DNA from: Bolinopsis microptera
Lineage: Eukaryota > Ctenophora > Tentaculata > Lobata > Bolinopsidae
Direction of reading: 5' to 3'
DNA length: 60,000 bases
Assembly (NCBI RefSeq): GCF_026151205.1
Contig: NC_087080.1
Span: forward strand, 7,297,096 to 7,357,095
Within the stretch, counting starts at the first letter, position 1. Each line of letters opens with the position of its first letter. The position numbers and the translations under genes are program-made. Below the pieces are notes generated by a model. The model made no database searches and was not told where the DNA came from. It saw only the letters and a list, made by a program, of their open reading frames with translations. Positions 56,599 through 60,000 of this stretch are shown here, in pieces.

Positions 56599-57247
56599 AC
56601 TTGTGTACAGACACTCTAAGAACCAAGTTTTTATGTTAGACAGTTATTTGCTTACTTTATTGGGCTGTGCCGGGATTTCATATTCTATTCCGGAATGTTT
56701 CGACCTATATATTAATTTATTAAATTGTTATGCGATTTTTTCAGTATTTAACGGAAGTCGATGAACGTTTTAATGACACATCAACAGTCATTTTATGATG
56801 ACAAGTTTTAGTCGCTATAATAAAATCATGACCAGATCATTGTTCATATTTAAGACAATAATCGAATTGCTGTCTTTACATGAAATGAAAATGTGAGTTT
56901 TCGGTCTTAGATAATTCTTGCAGAAACAAGCCAAACAAAACTAAATCAAAGTACCAATAAAAACGGGACTTCCATGCTAAAATTTCTTTTTTCGCTCATG
57001 ATAAGTACTTGGTTTCGTTATACTTATCAGACAATCACATATGTCGCCACACTTCGTTCTATTAACCTATTAAAAAGCGTTTAATATTTCTGCGTATCTA
57101 AATTGTTTCTAGAATTTCAAATGAATAGTGAATATATTATAGATAACGTTCCTGATTTTCCACATCTTAATCATTTTACCTCTAAAAACTACTCCTTAAC
57201 ACAGCTGAATGTCTGACTGAGAGATTGATGACGTCACGATGAAGTTA

Positions 57248-57308
57248 CAACCCACGTGACAACCCACGTGACAACCCACTTGACAACCCACTTGACAACG
57301 CACGTGAC
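57248..57308. repeat. 12-bp E-box array abutting the synaptojanin-like start codon
   Basis: Five units of AACCCACGTGAC, two of them with CACTTG. The last unit ends one base before the ATG at 57309, so the array is either 5' UTR or core promoter. Confidence 0.93.
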
Positions 57309-58242
57309 ATGATCCCTAAAGAACTGCGACTGTACGTGGGAGGGGATGGGCCGGAGAGGAAGGTGTTATTAGAGAACAAGAGCAGTAACACTGGACTGCT
57401 ATTTCAGGGTGATGTGTGCGCTGAGCTCCGTGAGTTGGAATATCTTTAATTTAACTAATATCAATACAATTTAATTAATATTACAATTTTAACATTATTA
57501 TAAACATGAACGCCCTGTAAATTACGCACTAAAAAGTCTTTATTTCCCCCAGACAGCAGTGAATTGTCCACGATAAAAGGTGCTTGTGAGAGGGTGGCTG
57601 ATGTCTACGCTTCCATTGGAGTTCTCTCAATTCACAATGGTTAGTTTCCTTAGCTGATTACTTAAGGTAGTTTCGGTAAGTAAATTAATGGTTATTTGAA
57701 TTATTTCAAATCAAATAGATCAAAATTATTTAAACTTTCTCCCCATTCAAACGTATCATAACAACCCACGTGACAACGCACGTGACAACGCACGTGATAA
57801 TTTTCTCTAAAAATAATCCCAACATCTGAACCGCCTCCCCCTCAGAAGACGGCACGGATATGCGCTATTTAGGTCTGGTAACCACATGTAACTCAGCTGG
57901 TAAACTCACGGAATGTGAAATATTTTGTGTTACTGAAGTTATGTTCGTGGAAATAACTGAGGGTCACAGTGTGGATAGAACTGCAGCTTGCAAGAAGCTG
58001 ATCACTCAAGGTTAGCTAATTGGTTGGTTACTTATTTAGCTAGATAGTTGATTAGCTAATTAGTTGAATAGTTAAATGGTTTATCAGTCGATTAGTTAAT
58101 TAGTTGTTATTATCCTGATAATTTTTTACATATCAGGAACATTTTTCTTCGGAATGAAAGAGTCGGGGGAGAGCTATGATATAACAGTCAACATGCAGTC
58201 TAAACTAAACAAGGGACTTCAGAGCGACTTCAGATTCTTATG
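57309..58242 (+). CDS. SYNJ: Synaptojanin-like phosphoinositide phosphatase, N-terminal SAC exons (partial)
   Basis: Exons are 57309-57429, 57553-57639, 57846-58010 and 58137-58242 (phases 1,1,1,2), 159 codons, continuing beyond the window. The protein starts MIPKELRLYVGG. SAC-domain landmarks follow in synaptojanin order: NKSSNTGLLFQGD, KGACERVADVYASIGVLSIH, MRYLGLVTTCNSAGKLTECE, IFCVTEVMFVEI, KKLITQGTFFFGMKESG, and LNKGLQSDFRFLW (the NRFFW position). The catalytic CX5R motif would be in later exons. Synaptojanins dephosphorylate PI4P and PI(4,5)P2 to uncoat clathrin vesicles. The order and the short N-terminus favour synaptojanin over SAC1 or SAC2, though the latter are not excluded. It begins 710 bp after the PAAF1 stop, on the same strand. 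Confidence 0.78.
57763..57799. repeat. 12-bp E-box repeats in synaptojanin-like intron 2
   Basis: Three units (AACCCACGTGAC, then two AACGCACGTGA units) lie about 46 bp before the exon at 57846. Confidence 0.9.
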
Positions 58243-58460
58243 GTAAAGTTTTTAACTGGTTTGATTTGTTTGATTCTGTTCCAGGAATTTCGACCCATCT
58301 TGGATCCGATAATTTAGTTAACCTATAAAGCTTTAAGTTTTAACCAAGATATAAAATTTGGATTGTGTCACCCCACCCAGAAAAAGTAATGAACCCTTCT
58401 TCCCCTCCTCCAGAGGATTCTTTCAATTTTCCAATAAGATCATTAAGACCACTCCTTCAC

Positions 58461-60000
58461 CGGAACAAGAGTTTGTTCACCCACCCTCTAAACTCACCTC
58501 ATAGTCCAGGAACAGGAGTTTGTTCACCCACCCTCTAAACTCACCTCACATTCCAGGAACAGGAGTTTGTTCACCCACCCTCTAAACTCACCTCACATTC
58601 CAGGAACAGGAGTTTGTTCACCCCCCCTTAAACTCACCTCACATTCCAGGAACAGGAGTTTGTTCACCCACCCTCTAAACTCACCCCACATTCCAGGAAC
58701 AGGAGTTTGTTCACCCACCCTCTAAACTCACCTCACATTCCAGGAACAGGAGTTTGTTCACCCACCCTCTAAACTCACCACCTCACATTCCAGGAACAGG
58801 AGTTTGTTCACCCACCCTCTAAACTCACCTCACATTCCAGGAACACGAGTTTGTTCACCCACCCTCTAAACTCACCTCACATTCCAGGAACAGGAGTTTG
58901 TTCACCCACCCTCTAAACTCACCCCACATTCCAGGAACAGGAGTTTGTTCACCCACCCTCTAAACTCACCACCTCACATTCCAGGAACAGGAGTTTGTTC
59001 ACCCACCCTCTTAACTCACCTCACATTCCAGGAACACGAGTTTGTTCACCCACCCTCTAAACTCACCTCATATTCAAGGAACAGGAGTTTGTTCACCCAC
59101 CCTCTAAACTCACCTCACATTCCAGGAACAGGAGTTTGTTCACCCACCCTCTAAACTCACCCCACATTCCAGAAACAGGAGTTTGTTCACCCACCCTCTA
59201 AACTCACCCCACATTCCAGAAACAAGAGTTTGTTCACCCACCCTCTAAACTCACCTCACATTCCAGGAACAGGAGTTTGTTCACCCACCCTCTAAACTCA
59301 CCCCACATTCCAGAAACAGGAGTTTGTTCACCCACCCTCTAAACTCACCCCACATTCCAGGAACAGGAGTTTGTTCACCCACCCTCTAAACTCACCTCAC
59401 ATTCCAGGAACACGAGTTTGTTCACCCACCCTCTAAACTCACCTCACATTCCAGGAACAGGAGTTTGTTCACCCACCCTCTAAACTCACCTCACATTCCA
59501 GGAACAGGAGTTTGTTCACCCACCCTCTAAACTCACCCCACATTCCAAAACAGGAGTTTGTTCACCCACCCTCTAAACTCACCCCACATTCCAGAAACAA
59601 GAGTTTGTTCACCCACCCTCTAAACTCACCTCGCATTCCAGGAACAGGAGTTTGTTCACCCACCCTCTAAACTCACCTCGCATTCCAGGAACAGGAGTTT
59701 GTTTACCCACCCTCTAAACTCACCTCACATTTCAGGAACAGGAGTTTGTTCACCCACCCTCTAAACTCACCACCTCACATTCCAGGAACAGGAGTTTGTT
59801 CACCCACCCTCTTAACTCACCTCACATTCCAGGAACACGAGTTTGTTCACCCACCCTCTAAACTCACCCCACATTCCAGGAACAGGAGTTTGTTCACCCA
59901 CCCTCTTAACTCACCTCACATTCCAGGAACACGAGTTTGTTCACCCACCCTCTAAACTCACCCCACATTCCAGGAACACGAGTTTGTTCACCCACCCTCT
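58461..60000. repeat. 47-bp tandem array in synaptojanin-like intron
   Basis: About 33 units of roughly 47 bp, each with CATTCCAGGAACAGGAG, TTTGTTCACCCACC and CTCTAAACTCACC. Variants (CACGAG for CAGGAG, an inserted CAC, AGAAACA) recur as blocks, and the array runs off the window. Open frames over it (for example 58945-59154) are repeat artefacts. Confidence 0.97.

Noticed and set aside
58945-59955. Open frames repeating FTHPLNSP over the right array
   Set aside because: They simply translate the 47-bp tandem repeat; there is no independent coding evidence.
1-60000. Common ancestry of the two 47-bp arrays
   Set aside because: Apart from equal length and CTGTTCCTGG in one orientation, the units do not align, so this is probably coincidence.

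Overview
This window looks like nuclear DNA from an AT-rich invertebrate metazoan, most likely a cnidarian (inference). The evidence is spliced genes with GT-AG introns and animal-specific families (EVI5-type TBC Rab-GAP, PAAF1, ZNF706/4F5, synaptojanin-type SAC domain, pentraxin/LamG, SUEL-type lectin). It also has abundant LINEs and DNA transposons and a tRNA-derived SINE. No prokaryotic gene organisation is visible.

Host genes, left to right: (1) an EVI5-family gene on the minus strand, six exons seen between 21254 and 4414, open at both ends; (2) a two-exon secreted pentraxin/LamG gene (+, 10398-11532) nested antisense in an EVI5 intron; (3) a ZNF706/4F5-like two-exon gene (+, 38218-39217) with a one-base frameshift in exon 1; (4) a complete ten-exon PAAF1 gene (+, 39809-56598); (5) a three-exon transmembrane SUEL-lectin gene (-, 50193-46688) nested antisense in the 12.8-kb intron 7 of PAAF1, beside a lone USP9X-like exon; (6) the first four coding exons of a synaptojanin-like gene (+, from 57309). 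I worked out exon phases by hand, and they join without frame breaks except for the ZNF706 frameshift.

Mobile DNA fills the rest. A structurally complete 4.67-kb pogo-superfamily transposon (15365-20035) has TA target duplications, an intact DDD transposase and a divergent second gene encoding a HIRAN-domain protein. At 24.9-34.0 kb lies a nearly full-length minus-strand CR1-like LINE. Its ORF1 fuses an AlkB-type 2OG-Fe(II) dioxygenase, a coiled coil and an SGNH hydrolase. Its ORF2 has been interrupted by a plus-strand I-like RT/RNase H LINE (28135-31040) and by a SINE-like element (25465-25637), each with target-site duplications. Intron 7 of PAAF1 holds a LINE copy with a twin-priming-like inversion (43.2-44.5 kb), a 5'-truncated LINE with an 11-bp duplication (50958-53152) and older fragments. 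A 619-bp element with TTATAA flanks sits in the ZNF706-like intron and carries a GC-rich island of hairpins.

Both window ends are 47-bp-unit tandem arrays. Arrays of a 12-bp CACGTG-containing unit recur at three places in the PAAF1/synaptojanin interval, one of them directly abutting the synaptojanin start codon. The best candidates for an undescribed system are the AlkB-SGNH ORF1 of the CR1-like LINE and the HIRAN accessory gene of the pogo transposon.
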